A program made the translations under genes and the position numbers. A DNA stretch of 64,000 nucleotides. Origin: Ruminococcus sp. GTDB taxonomy: Bacteria > Bacillota > Clostridia > Lachnospirales > Lachnospiraceae. Each line of letters starts with the position of its first letter. The stretch's first letter is position 1. A model generated the notes under the pieces. The model had not been told where the DNA came from. It was given only the letters and a program-made list of their open reading frames with translations, and ran no database searches. This document shows positions 17,380-26,749 of this stretch, piece by piece. The stretch spans positions 96,046 through 160,045 of the forward strand of contig JAMPIB010000001.1 of the NCBI GenBank assembly GCA_023663085.1. Direction: 5' to 3'.

Positions 17380-19395
17380 TTATTGTACATGCAAAATGGC
17401 AACATCCTTGGATGCCAGTTTCAGAGCGTCTCCCTTCAAATATGACACATCTGTCAGGATGTCTGTACCGCCGGTATTCAGGGTAATTGTCTGTTCCTTA
17501 TCATCATGATTTAAGAAGAAAAGGAAAGTACCATTCTGGTTAATGCGTCTCGTAACTTCCACGCCTGCGGGTGATTCGATGATCGGGGTGATGCCTGCGT
17601 CGGTACAGATCTCGCTGATGAGCGTCCGATAAAATTCCGCATTGGAGCGTGTAGCAACATAATAGGCGTATCCGTTACCGAAAGCGTTACGGGTGAGGGC
17701 GGGCATACCGGCATAAAAATCTTTTTCATAAAAGCAGAGCGCTTCGGCACCTTCCGTATGTAAGAGGTCGCAGATCAAAACGGCCGGATAGGTGGTTCCT
17801 TTATAGGTGAAGCTGTTGCTTACATCATCCGGCAGGGCGTCTTCTTCCTCTGCCCATATGCCGAGGATGTCTCTTAATTTGCCCGGATAGCCGCCGATGG
17901 TCACTAAATCGTGTTCATCCACATAACCGCTGAAAAAGGTGGTCAGGAAACGGCCGCCGTCTTTCACGAATTGGCGCAGTTTCTCGTCGTGTCCCGGTTT
18001 TACCATATATAGAAGCGGCGCAACGACAAGCGAGTAGCCTGCAAGGTCATCTTCCACGCTGATGATATCCACAGGGATGTTCAGATTATGAAAAGCCTTA
18101 TAATAACCCAAAATTTCGTCGCAGTAATGGAGGTTGACGCTTGGCCCTGCGGAATAATCGGTCGCCCACCAGTTATCCCAATCGAAGACGATAGCGGCTC
18201 TGGCGTCGCTTCTGGCGCCCAGAGTCAGCGAACCTATTTTATCGAGTTCTGCGCCAAGTTCTGTGATCTCCCGGAAAACGCGCGTATTTTCATGACCGGA
18301 ATGGTCAATGACAGCGCCATGGTATTTCTCGCAGGCGCCGATACTGCGTTTCATCTGGAAAAACATCACGGTATCCGCACCGTGTGCAACGGCCTGATAA
18401 CTCCACAGACGCATGACGCCCGGACGTTTGAGCGCATTGTAGGGCAGCCAGTTAGTGACGCTGGGCGTCTGTTCCATGAGTGCAAAAGGTTTGCCCTGCT
18501 TGATGCCTCGCATCAGGTCGTGACGCAGCGCCGTTTCTTCGATAGGCGTATCGTTGGCCGGGTAGTTGTCCCAGGAAATGAAGTCCATATAGCTGGCCCA
18601 TTTCTGATAATCCAGATCCTGAAAAGTGCCCATCAGATTCGTGGTGATAGGGATATCCGGGGTAATGGCATGGACTGCGTCGTATTCCAGCCGATAGCAT
18701 TCCAAAATACTGTCCGAATTACATCTTCTGTAATCGAGGGAGATTCCCTGAAAAGTCGTTCTGCTCGGTTCAAAATGTTCAGAGAGCATATTAGGAGCCA
18801 CGATATCTTCAAAATCATAGAAAGTGTGTCCCCAGAAAGCCGTATCCCATGCGCGGTTGACCTCGTTGATGGTCTGATACTTATCTTTCAGCCATTTCCG
18901 GAACTTCCGTTCGCAGTTCTCACAATAGCATACGCCGCCGTATTCGTTGGAGATATGCCAGGCCACGATATTATCGTAGTCTTTGTAACGCTCGGCCAGC
19001 TTAGAGGCCAGCAGGGGCGCGTATTTACGATAAGTCGGACTGTTGGGGCAGGAATTGTGGCGTGAACCGAATTTTCTTTTCATGCCGTTAAATTCCGTTC
19101 TTAAGATATCGGGATGTTTTCTGGCCATCCAGGCGGGATGGGCGCTTGTGGAAGTGGCAAGGCAGACGTTTAAGCCATGTTTTCTCACCATCTCCATGAT
19201 CTTATCCAGTTTCTCAAAATCATAGACGTCGTCGTCCGGCTGTAAAGAAGCCCAGCTAAAGACATTCAGCGTGACGGTGTCGATATGGGCCAGTGCAAGC
19301 AGGCGCATATCTTCTTCCCATGTTTCTTCCGGCCACTGTTCGGGATTGTAGTCCCCGCCGTAGAGTATCTTGTGTACTTTATCTGATTCGATCAT
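17380..19395 (-). CDS. Beta-galactosidase, GH42
   Basis: Intracellular beta-galactosidase of 671 residues, the usual GH42 length. The barrel begins with LYGGDYNPEQWPEE; the acid/base Glu-151 is in HISNEYGG and the nucleophile Glu-308 in ALMEQTPS. A zinc site is indicated by Cys-116, Cys-156, Cys-158 and Cys-161 (VCYCENC). A trimerisation domain and a small beta domain follow. The substrate is probably a short galacto-oligosaccharide or arabinogalactan fragment. A TATAAT box on the minus strand (19453-19458) lies upstream, though no good -35 was found. First gene of the galactosidase-fucosidase operon. Confidence 0.94.
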   Translation of the reverse strand: MIESDKVHKILYGGDYNPEQWPEETWEEDMRLLALAHIDTVTLNVFSWASLQPDDDVYDFEKLDKIMEMVRKHGLNVCLATSTSAHPAWMARKHPDILRTEFNGMKRKFGSRHNSCPNSPTYRKYAPLLASKLAERYKDYDNIVAWHISNEYGGVCYCENCERKFRKWLKDKYQTINEVNRAWDTAFWGHTFYDFEDIVAPNMLSEHFEPSRTTFQGISLDYRRCNSDSILECYRLEYDAVHAITPDIPITTNLMGTFQDLDYQKWASYMDFISWDNYPANDTPIEETALRHDLMRGIKQGKPFALMEQTPSVTNWLPYNALKRPGVMRLWSYQAVAHGADTVMFFQMKRSIGACEKYHGAVIDHSGHENTRVFREITELGAELDKIGSLTLGARSDARAAIVFDWDNWWATDYSAGPSVNLHYCDEILGYYKAFHNLNIPVDIISVEDDLAGYSLVVAPLLYMVKPGHDEKLRQFVKDGGRFLTTFFSGYVDEHDLVTIGGYPGKLRDILGIWAEEEDALPDDVSNSFTYKGTTYPAVLICDLLHTEGAEALCFYEKDFYAGMPALTRNAFGNGYAYYVATRSNAEFYRTLISEICTDAGITPIIESPAGVEVTRRINQNGTFLFFLNHDDKEQTITLNTGGTDILTDVSYLKGDALKLASKDVAILHVQ

Positions 19396-19603
19396 TGTGT
19401 TACCTCGCTTTCTGGTGATTAGAATAATTCGCGGAGCGATTTTCTTATATTTATTATAGCAGAATAAGGGCCAATAAAATAGTATAAATCGTTGAATTAA
19501 GGCAGAGCAGAGAAAGACAGGCTATATCCTCAAAGAGGAATGGCAGCCTGAAAGAAGCCGGGAGATACAATCGAATTTAGAATCTTATGTTTCGTATATA
19601 GAA

Positions 19604-19631
19604 TTGTGTTTCATAAAAATCATGCTATAAA
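19604..19631 (+). promoter_or_regulatory. Probable promoter of the GH3 (NagZ-like) gene
   Basis: TTGTGT (19604-19609), 16 bases, TATAAA (19626-19631). Transcription would begin near 19638, which is after the ATG at 19634; this argues for the start codon at 19670. Confidence 0.5.
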
Positions 19632-19669
19632 ATATGGGTAAAGTAAATTTGCAGGGGGTAAGAAGAAAA

Positions 19670-21319
19670 ATGGATTTAACAGCACGGCCGTTTTTTTTGA
19701 ATGAGGAAGAAATAAACTGGGTAAATAAGGTAAAGCAGTCTTTAACTGTGGAACAGAAAATCGGGCAGATGTTTTGTGTAATGGGACAGGATTATACAAT
19801 AGAACAGTTACAGGATATGGTGTCGGGGCAGGGAGTAGGGGCGATTCTTTTCCGCCCGGCTCCGGCGAAAGATATCCGGGAATGGTATGAGAAACTGGAT
19901 GCCGCAGCAGTAGTGCCGCTTTTAAAGGCGGCAAATCTGGAAGAAGGCGGCAGCGGCGGAACGACAGACGCTACTTTCTTTGGCTGGCCTATGGCTGTAG
20001 GGGCTTCCGATAATCCGGATATGGTAGAAAAATTTGCCAGACTTACCGCTGCGGAGGGAAGGAGTGTCGGAATCAACTGGACGTTCTCACCGGTGGCGGA
20101 TCTGGATTTAAACTATCTGAACCCCATTACCAATATACGTTCCTATGGAAGTGATGTAGAACGGGTTTTGAAATTCACGCAGATTTTTGCACAGACCATG
20201 CAGAAGAATGGTATTGCAGCATGTGCCAAGCATTTTCCGGGCGATGGTGTGGACTACAGAGATCATCATCTGCATCCGACTTATAATAGTTTGTCTGCGG
20301 AAAAATGGTATGGTTCTTATGGGAAAGTGTATGAGAATTTAATTGCTCACGATATTATGAGCATTATGGTAGGGCATATTGTCCAGCCTGAAGTATCTAT
20401 GGACGTCAATCCGGAATTAACTTATAAAGACTGTCTCCCAGCTTCACAGAGTAAGGAAATGCTGACAGGGATACTGCGCAACAGATTCGGGTTTAATGGC
20501 GTTATCACATCAGACGCTACGATCATGGGCGGATATTGTATGTCAATGGAAAGAAAAGAAGCTATCCCGGCCTCTATCATGGCGGGCTGTGATATGTTAG
20601 TGTTTAATACCGATTTTCAGGAAGATTACCGGTATATGCTGGAGGCATATCAGAACGGCCGTCTGACGGAGGAGCGTCTGGATGAGGCAGTTACCAGGAT
20701 CCTTGCTTTGAAAGCGAAAGTGGCATGGAAAAAAGAGGCGCCGCAATCTGATGACAGTATTTTGGAAAATGCCGTTAAATGGCAGAAAGAATGTGCTGGC
20801 CAGAGCATAACGCTGGTCAAGAATAATACTAAAATTGTGCCATTTACAAAAGATGACTATCAAAAAATCCGTCTGATCCTTTTAGGAAATGAGCAGACCT
20901 GCGACGGAAATATAGGTGATATTGCGACAGGATATTTAATGCAGCATGGCTTTGAAGTGGAAATGTATCATCCTATGGAAGATGATCTGCATGGGACAGG
21001 CAGTCTTGATGAAAATATGCTTACATTATATCTTGCAAATATCGAGACGGCCAGCAATAACACGACGGTACGTATTAACTGGTGCAGGAAACATGCTTTG
21101 GATATTCCAAGATTTGTAAATGAAGAGAAAAGCGTCTTTATTTCCTTTGCAAATCCATATCATTTGCAGGATATTCCCCGTGTTAAGACGTATATCAATG
21201 CCTATTCAGCGAATCGGCCGATCATAGAGGCGGCGCTGGAAAAGATACTGGGTATCAGCGAATTTAAGGGAGTGAGTCCTGTGGACGCATTCTGCGGGTT
21301 AGAGGATACAAAATTATAG
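19670..21319 (+). CDS. Glycoside hydrolase family 3, beta-N-acetylhexosaminidase-like
   Basis: Cytoplasmic GH3 enzyme of 549 residues of the NagZ-like branch. It has the family motif KHFPGDG (187-193) followed by DYRDHHLHP, matching the Asp-His general acid/base loop of NagZ, and the nucleophile Asp-282 in VITSDATIMGG. About 180 C-terminal residues form a second domain. The start at 19670 is preferred over 19634 because GCAGGGGGTAAG precedes it and the promoter would start transcription after 19634. Likely substrates are beta-GlcNAc-containing or other beta-linked oligosaccharides. The next gene is a beta-phosphoglucomutase 22 bases downstream. Confidence 0.85.
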   Translation: MDLTARPFFLNEEEINWVNKVKQSLTVEQKIGQMFCVMGQDYTIEQLQDMVSGQGVGAILFRPAPAKDIREWYEKLDAAAVVPLLKAANLEEGGSGGTTDATFFGWPMAVGASDNPDMVEKFARLTAAEGRSVGINWTFSPVADLDLNYLNPITNIRSYGSDVERVLKFTQIFAQTMQKNGIAACAKHFPGDGVDYRDHHLHPTYNSLSAEKWYGSYGKVYENLIAHDIMSIMVGHIVQPEVSMDVNPELTYKDCLPASQSKEMLTGILRNRFGFNGVITSDATIMGGYCMSMERKEAIPASIMAGCDMLVFNTDFQEDYRYMLEAYQNGRLTEERLDEAVTRILALKAKVAWKKEAPQSDDSILENAVKWQKECAGQSITLVKNNTKIVPFTKDDYQKIRLILLGNEQTCDGNIGDIATGYLMQHGFEVEMYHPMEDDLHGTGSLDENMLTLYLANIETASNNTTVRINWCRKHALDIPRFVNEEKSVFISFANPYHLQDIPRVKTYINAYSANRPIIEAALEKILGISEFKGVSPVDAFCGLEDTKL

Positions 21320-21341
21320 AGGACAGAAGGGAGAAATAAAC

Positions 21342-21977
21342 ATGAAAGCACTTATTTTTGACCTGGATGGCGTTATTGTTTTTACTGATAAGTATCATTA
21401 TCAGGCATGGAAAAAAATGGCGGATGAGCTGGACATTTATTTTGATAAAAAAATCAATAACCGGCTGCGGGGCGTAAGCCGTATGGATAGTCTGGAGATC
21501 ATTCTGGAGAATTATCATGGAGAAAGTTTAAACTCTCAGGATAAAGAGAAACTCGCTGAAAAAAAGAATAACATATACCGGGGGTTATTAGAAAATATGA
21601 CGCCTGATGATGTGAGCAGGGAAGTACGGGATACGCTGGCCCAACTCCGCAAAAGGGGATACCGCCTTGCTTTAGGCTCATCCAGTAAAAATGCCAGATT
21701 TATTCTGGAAAAGACGAACTTGCTGGATGCGTTTGATGAAATTTCTGATGGAACTAATATTACACATTCCAAGCCGGATCCGGAAGTATTTCTTAAGGCG
21801 GCGGAATTTTTGCAGATACCGGCCGGGGAGTGTATGGTAGTAGAAGATGCCTATGCGGGAATTGATGCGGCCAAGGCAGGCGGAATGAAAGCGGCCGGAA
21901 TCGGGGAGGCATTTTCCTATGAGAAAACAGATTATCCGATCGAGAATATTTCCGATCTCTTAAAAATTGCGCTCTAA
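21342..21977 (+). CDS. pgmB: Beta-phosphoglucomutase (HAD superfamily)
   Basis: Cytoplasmic enzyme of 211 residues converting beta-glucose-1-phosphate to glucose-6-phosphate. The HAD nucleophile and acid pair are in IFDLDGVIVFTD (Asp-7 and Asp-9), motif II is the Ser in LGSSSKNA, the Lys is in SKPDPEVF, and the acidic motif is VVEDAYAGI. The cap insertion between residues 15 and 85 is the usual size. It normally works with phosphorylases releasing beta-Glc-1-P; here it follows a GH3 enzyme in the same operon, so its Glc-1-P source is unclear. RBS GAAGGGAG. Confidence 0.9.
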   Translation: MKALIFDLDGVIVFTDKYHYQAWKKMADELDIYFDKKINNRLRGVSRMDSLEIILENYHGESLNSQDKEKLAEKKNNIYRGLLENMTPDDVSREVRDTLAQLRKRGYRLALGSSSKNARFILEKTNLLDAFDEISDGTNITHSKPDPEVFLKAAEFLQIPAGECMVVEDAYAGIDAAKAGGMKAAGIGEAFSYEKTDYPIENISDLLKIAL

Positions 21978-21983
21978 AAATAG

Positions 21984-22913
21984 TTATCTTGTGCCCATAA
22001 GGATTTCGTCAATCTGTCCGTTCTGTGCTGCCTGTGAGAAAAAATCGATCAGTGCCCTGGCGCCGGAGGACAGCTTGGCAGCCTTCATATAGCAAAGAGA
22101 GACAGTGATCTTGTTTGGCGGAACGATATCTACCATAGTAATGTTATCCAGATTCATGGAATACAGAGTCTTTTTATACAATATAGATATTCCTACTTCT
22201 TTCCGTACATAATCAACGATCTCAGTGCCGCGCATTCCGTTGAAGACAACATTAGGAGAGGCACTGTTCATCAGAAATCGTGAGCGGACAAAATCTCCGT
22301 TGGAAATAGAACTGGAAGAGGTATCTTCCTGATCGCCGAGAATGATAAAATTTTCATCTTTTATATCCTGAAAAGTAACCGTTTTCCGCCTGGACAACGG
22401 ATGAGAATTGTACAAAACAGCCACATCCTGATCCTCTAAAATGGGTATCTGTACAAACTTGTCTGTCGTATCCGTAAAATTTACCAGGAATGCCAATTCG
22501 CATTTGCCGGAGCGGAGAAGATCGACAGCGTGGGTCTTATGTGGAATATTATCCAGCTGACGGACGATATACTGACTGTTCTGCATACGGAAGGCGATCA
22601 GGAGATCGACGATCCGGTATTCCGATCCTACGTTGATGACAGTATTGCTTTTCTTACGATGATAGGCAATCTCACGTTTGAAAGCTGACTCCTGATCGAC
22701 AGACGAGTTGGCATATTTTAGAAATATACTGCCTTCTTCTGATAAAGTGATGCGGTTGCCAATCTTATTAAAGAGGACAATGTCCAGTTCATGTTCAATA
22801 GATTTGATATGTTTAGACAGTGATGACTGTGAAATAAATAACAAATCTGCTGCATCAGAATAATTACATTTTTCCGCTAATACGATAAATTCTTTCAGGT
22901 ATCTTGTGTCCAT
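21984..22913 (-). CDS. LysR-family transcriptional regulator
   Basis: DNA-binding activator or repressor of 309 residues. The winged HTH is at the N-terminus (residues 1-60: DTRYLKEFIVLAEKCNYSD, then ISQSSLSKHIKSIE) and a two-lobed effector domain occupies about 90-300. It is divergent from, and 262 bases from, the binding-protein gene that begins the large catabolic gene run, the classic arrangement for a LysR regulator and its target operon. The effector is probably a substrate or intermediate of that pathway. The gene is convergent with pgmB, with only 6 bases between them. Confidence 0.92.
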   Translation of the reverse strand: MDTRYLKEFIVLAEKCNYSDAADLLFISQSSLSKHIKSIEHELDIVLFNKIGNRITLSEEGSIFLKYANSSVDQESAFKREIAYHRKKSNTVINVGSEYRIVDLLIAFRMQNSQYIVRQLDNIPHKTHAVDLLRSGKCELAFLVNFTDTTDKFVQIPILEDQDVAVLYNSHPLSRRKTVTFQDIKDENFIILGDQEDTSSSSISNGDFVRSRFLMNSASPNVVFNGMRGTEIVDYVRKEVGISILYKKTLYSMNLDNITMVDIVPPNKITVSLCYMKAAKLSSGARALIDFFSQAAQNGQIDEILMGTR

Positions 22914-22981
22914 AATGACATCCCCTTATTTTTGAATCCGTATTGTAGTTATATAAATAGTATAACATAAATTTGAAAAAA

Positions 22982-23025
22982 AGCGCATTTTTATTGAAAA
23001 TAAATAAAAAATCTGCGAGCGCATT
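22982..23025. promoter_or_regulatory. Candidate LysR operator region (repeated AGCGCATT)
   Basis: The divergent intergenic region is very A/T rich, but AGCGCATT occurs twice, at 22982-22989 and 23018-23025, with similar A/T-rich flanks. The 36-base spacing puts both copies on nearly the same side of the helix, as for a LysR tetramer. This is a candidate only. Confidence 0.3.
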
Positions 23026-23117
23026 GTAAAAATGCACAAAACGGAAAAGTTATTTTTGTAAAATTTGGTCATATATTCTATTTTGGAAATGAGGGTTTCT
23101 AAAACTGCGATTGAGAA

Positions 23118-23145
23118 TTGACATATCCAAATATTAAAATAATCA
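23118..23145 (+). promoter_or_regulatory. Probable regulated promoter of the catabolic gene run
   Basis: A perfect -35 TTGACA (23118-23123) is followed after 16 bases by a poor -10 TAATCA (23140-23145), 30 bases ahead of the binding-protein start. A weak -10 fits a promoter needing an activator such as the divergent LysR protein. Confidence 0.4.
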
Positions 23146-23175
23146 CATCAAGACATTATACAAGGAGGATATGAA

Positions 23176-24816
23176 ATGAAGAAGAAATTATTATCGGTAT
23201 TACTGACAGCTGCGATGGTCGTTTCCCTTACTGCATGCGGTGGAAATGCTGATTCCAGCAGCAGCGCAGACAGCAACGCAGGCGGCAGCTCGAACACGGA
23301 AAGCAGTCAGACACAGGAAAGTGCAGCACAGCAGGATGGCGGGGCGGCAGAGTCCACAGGAGGAAATACAGATCTGATCGCCATTGGTGTATCAACAGAT
23401 ATCCAGACATTGGTTCCCTGGCAGGGAGCAACAGAGTATTCTTCTATGATCTATGAGCCGTTAGGAGATAGAAGCGAATTTTCAGGTGAGTTCCACGGCG
23501 TTCTTATGAAAGAGTATGAGCAGGTTGATGAGGCAACTTATAACGTGACCATTTATGACAATATCTATGATGCGAACGGAAATCACATTACAGCGGAAGA
23601 TGTAGCTTTCAGTTGGAATGAGTGTCAGAGACTTGGCGAGTTGACAGAGACGAGGACGGTAGAATCCATTAAAGCACTGGATGACTACACAGTAGAATTT
23701 AAATGGGGTGCAACACCTGCTTATGGTGACTTTGAAGCACAGATGTCAAATGTTATGATCGTATCCCAGAAAGCTTATGAAGAGAGTGGAAACGGCATGG
23801 CAACGGCGCCTATCGGAACCGGCAGATATGTAGTGACAGATTTCTCGGCAGGCGTATCTGTGACGATTGAAGCGAGAGACGATTACTGGCAGTCGGAGGA
23901 TCTGTGCCAGATCAATGCACAGAAGGCACCTGTAAAAACAGTCAGATTCGATGTGATCACAGAAAAATCACAGATTGCCAATGCTCTGAGAACAGGTACG
24001 ATCGACGCATCCGCGGATGTATCTATCGATGATGTTCCGGTATTTGAGTCAGATGCTAATTTCACAGTAGAAATGATAGACGGTGTACAGGGTTATGTAT
24101 TATATCCGAACTGCTCCGAGAATAGTCCATTGTCGGATGAAAACTTAAGAAGAGCTGTATTTTATGCAATTGACAAGACTTTTATCTCCCAGGCGATCCA
24201 GGGCGGTGCCTGCGACATTCTGTATGCAATGGGTTCACCTAAGTACAGTGATTACAATGAAGAGTGGAAATCATTAGCTTTTGAATATGATGTTGAAAAA
24301 GCAAAAGAGTATCTGGCAGCTTCTGCATATCCTGACGGATGTGAGCTGACATTGATCACTCCGACCATGGGATTCAATGAAGATATGGCAACCATTATCA
24401 AACAGCAGCTTGCAGAGATCGGTATTACGCTGAACATTGATGTACAGCAGTTCAGCAACTACATTCCGAACGAAGGTAATCCGGAAGCATGGGATTTCAC
24501 AATTGCATTCTTAAGTTCCAACGATTACATAACAAACTGCTGGGCAAAATACTTTGATATGGACAATACAGGTATGGGTTCTACAAAGAACTTTGTTGTA
24601 GATAACGAATTGCAGAGCCTGATCGATACCTGTACAAGCGTAGAAGGATATTCTTCTGAAAATGCTACGGCATTCTGGACATATGTAATGGAAAACGCAT
24701 ATTGCTGCCCGCTTGTTATCCCGCAGCAGAGTGTAGTTTATAATTCATCCAAGATCGGCGGAGTTGCATTCTCCGGTATGGATAAATTCCTTGTAAGCGG
24801 ATTTGAGATTAAATAA
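23176..24816 (+). CDS. Family-5 solute-binding lipoprotein (DppA/OppA-like)
   Basis: Lipoprotein that captures the substrate for the ABC importer encoded by the next four genes, 546 residues. The signal ends VSLTACGG, giving a lipid-anchored Cys-20, and is followed by a Ser/Gly/Gln-rich linker to about residue 68. The body has the family-5 features (QTLVPWQGATEY, then YNVTIYDNIYDANGN and LRRAVFYAIDK). Family-5 proteins bind peptides but also glycosides, opines and oligosaccharides; the downstream enzymes suggest a non-peptide ligand. Likely the first gene under LysR control. RBS AAGGAGG. Confidence 0.92.
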   Translation: MKKKLLSVLLTAAMVVSLTACGGNADSSSSADSNAGGSSNTESSQTQESAAQQDGGAAESTGGNTDLIAIGVSTDIQTLVPWQGATEYSSMIYEPLGDRSEFSGEFHGVLMKEYEQVDEATYNVTIYDNIYDANGNHITAEDVAFSWNECQRLGELTETRTVESIKALDDYTVEFKWGATPAYGDFEAQMSNVMIVSQKAYEESGNGMATAPIGTGRYVVTDFSAGVSVTIEARDDYWQSEDLCQINAQKAPVKTVRFDVITEKSQIANALRTGTIDASADVSIDDVPVFESDANFTVEMIDGVQGYVLYPNCSENSPLSDENLRRAVFYAIDKTFISQAIQGGACDILYAMGSPKYSDYNEEWKSLAFEYDVEKAKEYLAASAYPDGCELTLITPTMGFNEDMATIIKQQLAEIGITLNIDVQQFSNYIPNEGNPEAWDFTIAFLSSNDYITNCWAKYFDMDNTGMGSTKNFVVDNELQSLIDTCTSVEGYSSENATAFWTYVMENAYCCPLVIPQQSVVYNSSKIGGVAFSGMDKFLVSGFEIK

Positions 24817-24837
24817 GCATCAGCTGTAAGAAAGGAT

Positions 24838-24860
24838 AGTAACAAATAGTAGTAACAAAT
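24838..24860 (+). repeat. Short tandem repeat, AGTAACAAAT twice
   Basis: AGTAACAAAT at 24838-24847 is repeated exactly at 24851-24860 with AGT between, giving a 13-base period. It lies between the binding-protein stop and the stem-loop. No function is assigned. Confidence 0.6.
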
Positions 24861-24865
24861 AACAG

Positions 24866-24891
24866 ATTCCCGTCCCTTGCGGGACGGGAAT
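24866..24891 (+). promoter_or_regulatory. Stem-loop between binding protein and permease genes
   Basis: An 11-bp perfect stem (ATTCCCGTCCC / GGGACGGGAAT) with a TTGC loop and no T-tract after it. Such hairpins after binding-protein genes typically protect the upstream mRNA or partly stop transcription, giving more binding protein than permease. Confidence 0.7.
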
Positions 24892-24913
24892 TCATGATTC
24901 GGGAGAAAAATAT

Positions 24914-25849
24914 ATGTGGAAATATATTTTAAAAAGACTGGGAATGATGGTTTTTGTAGTGCTGGGTGTGGCAATTGTGATCTTCTCGATCATGTATTTT
25001 GTACCGGGCGACCCGGCCCAGATCATCCTGGGCTCCAGTGCTACGCCGGAAGAAGTCGAATATTTAAGAGAAACAATGGGATTAAATAAATCCTATCTTG
25101 CCCAATTGGGTATATTCTTACGGGATACTTTTATCCATTGGGATTTCGGAACTTCTTATATGACAAAGAGTTCCATTATCCAGGAGATTGGCGTGCGGTT
25201 TCCGAGAACCTTAAACTTAGCAGTATGGAGCATGATCGTCAGCGTGGTCATCGGTATTCCGCTTGGCATTATTGCGGCGGTGAATCAGGGAAAATGGCAG
25301 GACAATGCAGCAATACTGATTTCTATGATCGGTATTTCCATTCCGGGATTCTGGCTGGCGTTGATGTTAGTACTCCTGTTTTCAGTAAAGCTGGGATGGC
25401 TTCCCGCATATGGTGTAGGCGGCTGGCAGTATTATGTGATGCCGGTACTCTCCAACTGCCTTGGCACAATTGCCATGAATGCCAGACAGACCCGTTCAGC
25501 GATGCTTGACGTCATCCGTTCCGACTATGTGACGACAGCAAGGGCCAAGGGCGTCAGCGAGAGAAGCGTTATCTATAAGCATGCACTTCCCAACGCCCTG
25601 ATTCCGATCATCACACTGTTAGGAACAGGTTTCGGCAGTTCGCTTGGCGGTACGGTTATCGTAGAATCAGTATTTGTTATGCCGGGTATCGGCAACTATA
25701 TGACGAGCGCCATTACCAATTTAGACTATCCTGTAGTACGGGGAAGTGTGGTAATCCTGGCAATCGTATTCAGTTTTATTATGTTGGCTGTAGACCTGAT
25801 CTACGCATATGTAGATCCTCGTATTAAAGCACAGTATATAGGAAAGTAG
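24914..25849 (+). CDS. ABC transporter permease, DppB/OppB type
   Basis: First membrane subunit of the family-5 importer, 311 residues. The N-terminus MWKYILKRLGMMVFVVLGVAIVIF and the following FVPGDPAQIILG are family hallmarks. About six membrane segments are visible and the EAA-like loop is TTARAKGVSERSVIYKHALPN near 215-235. It pairs with the DppC-type protein encoded next and with two ATPases. The start is supported by GGGAG 8-10 bases upstream. Substrate specificity lies in the binding protein, so the class alone does not prove peptide transport. Confidence 0.94.
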   Translation: MWKYILKRLGMMVFVVLGVAIVIFSIMYFVPGDPAQIILGSSATPEEVEYLRETMGLNKSYLAQLGIFLRDTFIHWDFGTSYMTKSSIIQEIGVRFPRTLNLAVWSMIVSVVIGIPLGIIAAVNQGKWQDNAAILISMIGISIPGFWLALMLVLLFSVKLGWLPAYGVGGWQYYVMPVLSNCLGTIAMNARQTRSAMLDVIRSDYVTTARAKGVSERSVIYKHALPNALIPIITLLGTGFGSSLGGTVIVESVFVMPGIGNYMTSAITNLDYPVVRGSVVILAIVFSFIMLAVDLIYAYVDPRIKAQYIGK

Positions 25850-25860
25850 GGGGTATAGAG

Positions 25861-26736
25861 ATGGCTGAAAATACAAAAGCAGGAAAGGCTAAAAAGACAA
25901 ACCAGAGCCTTGAGGTTTTTAAACGTTTCTGTAAAAACCCGCTGGCGATCATCGGCTTTGTTATCTTTGTCATATTTGTCTTCGCTTCGGTGTTTGCACC
26001 GGTACTGGCGAAATATGATTATGCGACAATGTATGGAGATTTGGTTTTCCAATCCCCCTCTTTAGAGCATCCGTTCGGCTGTGATCGTTTCGGGCGTGAC
26101 CTGTTCTCCCGTGTCCTTTACGGAGGCAGATATTCCATTACACTTGGTATCTTAGGTGTAGTTCTTTCCACGCTGCTCGGTATGGTGTTTGGTTCCATTG
26201 CGGGATTTTTCGGACAGACAGCGGACAATATCGTGATGCGTTTTATGGATATTTTACAGGCGATTCCGGGTATCTTACTGTCTATGGTAATTGCAACCGT
26301 ACTGGGGCCCGGTATGGTGAATACGGTAATTGCCCTCTCAGTGGGTGCGATTCCAGGAACCTGCCGTATGCTGCGGGGGACAATATTGCAGATCCGCAGT
26401 AACGAATATATTGAGGCGGCAAGCTCCATCAACTGTTCCAAAGCGCGTATCATCATCAAACATGTGATACCGAATACCTTTGCACCTGTGCTTGTAGGTG
26501 CGACGATGGGAATCGGCGGTACGATCATGCAGGCGGCGTCTTTGAGCTTTATCGGACTTGGTGTACAGCAGCCTACGCCGGAATGGGGAGCGCTTTTGTC
26601 GGATGGGAGAAACTACATAACATTGTATCCGCACCTTATTATCTTTCCGGGCCTTGCTATTGGGTTGATTTCGCTGGCGGCCTGTCTGTTAGGGGATGGA
26701 CTTCGCGATGCAATGGATCCGAAGCTGAAGAAATAA
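25861..26736 (+). CDS. ABC transporter permease, DppC/OppC type
   Basis: Second membrane subunit, 291 residues. It has a short cytoplasmic N-terminus with KRFCKNPLAIIGFVIF at the first membrane segment and the extracellular PFGCDRFGRDLFSRVLYGGR region typical of DppC. The coupling loop is YIEAASSINCSKARIIIKHV (about 180-200). The C-terminus LLGDGLRDAMDPKLKK is also typical. Spacing of 11 bases from the preceding gene and 13 to the next shows one transcript. RBS is AGGGGGTATAG. Confidence 0.94.
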   Translation: MAENTKAGKAKKTNQSLEVFKRFCKNPLAIIGFVIFVIFVFASVFAPVLAKYDYATMYGDLVFQSPSLEHPFGCDRFGRDLFSRVLYGGRYSITLGILGVVLSTLLGMVFGSIAGFFGQTADNIVMRFMDILQAIPGILLSMVIATVLGPGMVNTVIALSVGAIPGTCRMLRGTILQIRSNEYIEAASSINCSKARIIIKHVIPNTFAPVLVGATMGIGGTIMQAASLSFIGLGVQQPTPEWGALLSDGRNYITLYPHLIIFPGLAIGLISLAACLLGDGLRDAMDPKLKK

Positions 26737-26749
26737 CGGAGGTAATGAG

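Noticed and set aside
18088..19065. A 325-codon plus-strand frame opposite the GH42 gene
   Set aside because: The GH42 frame has all catalytic and zinc residues. The opposite frame has no RBS or known fold.
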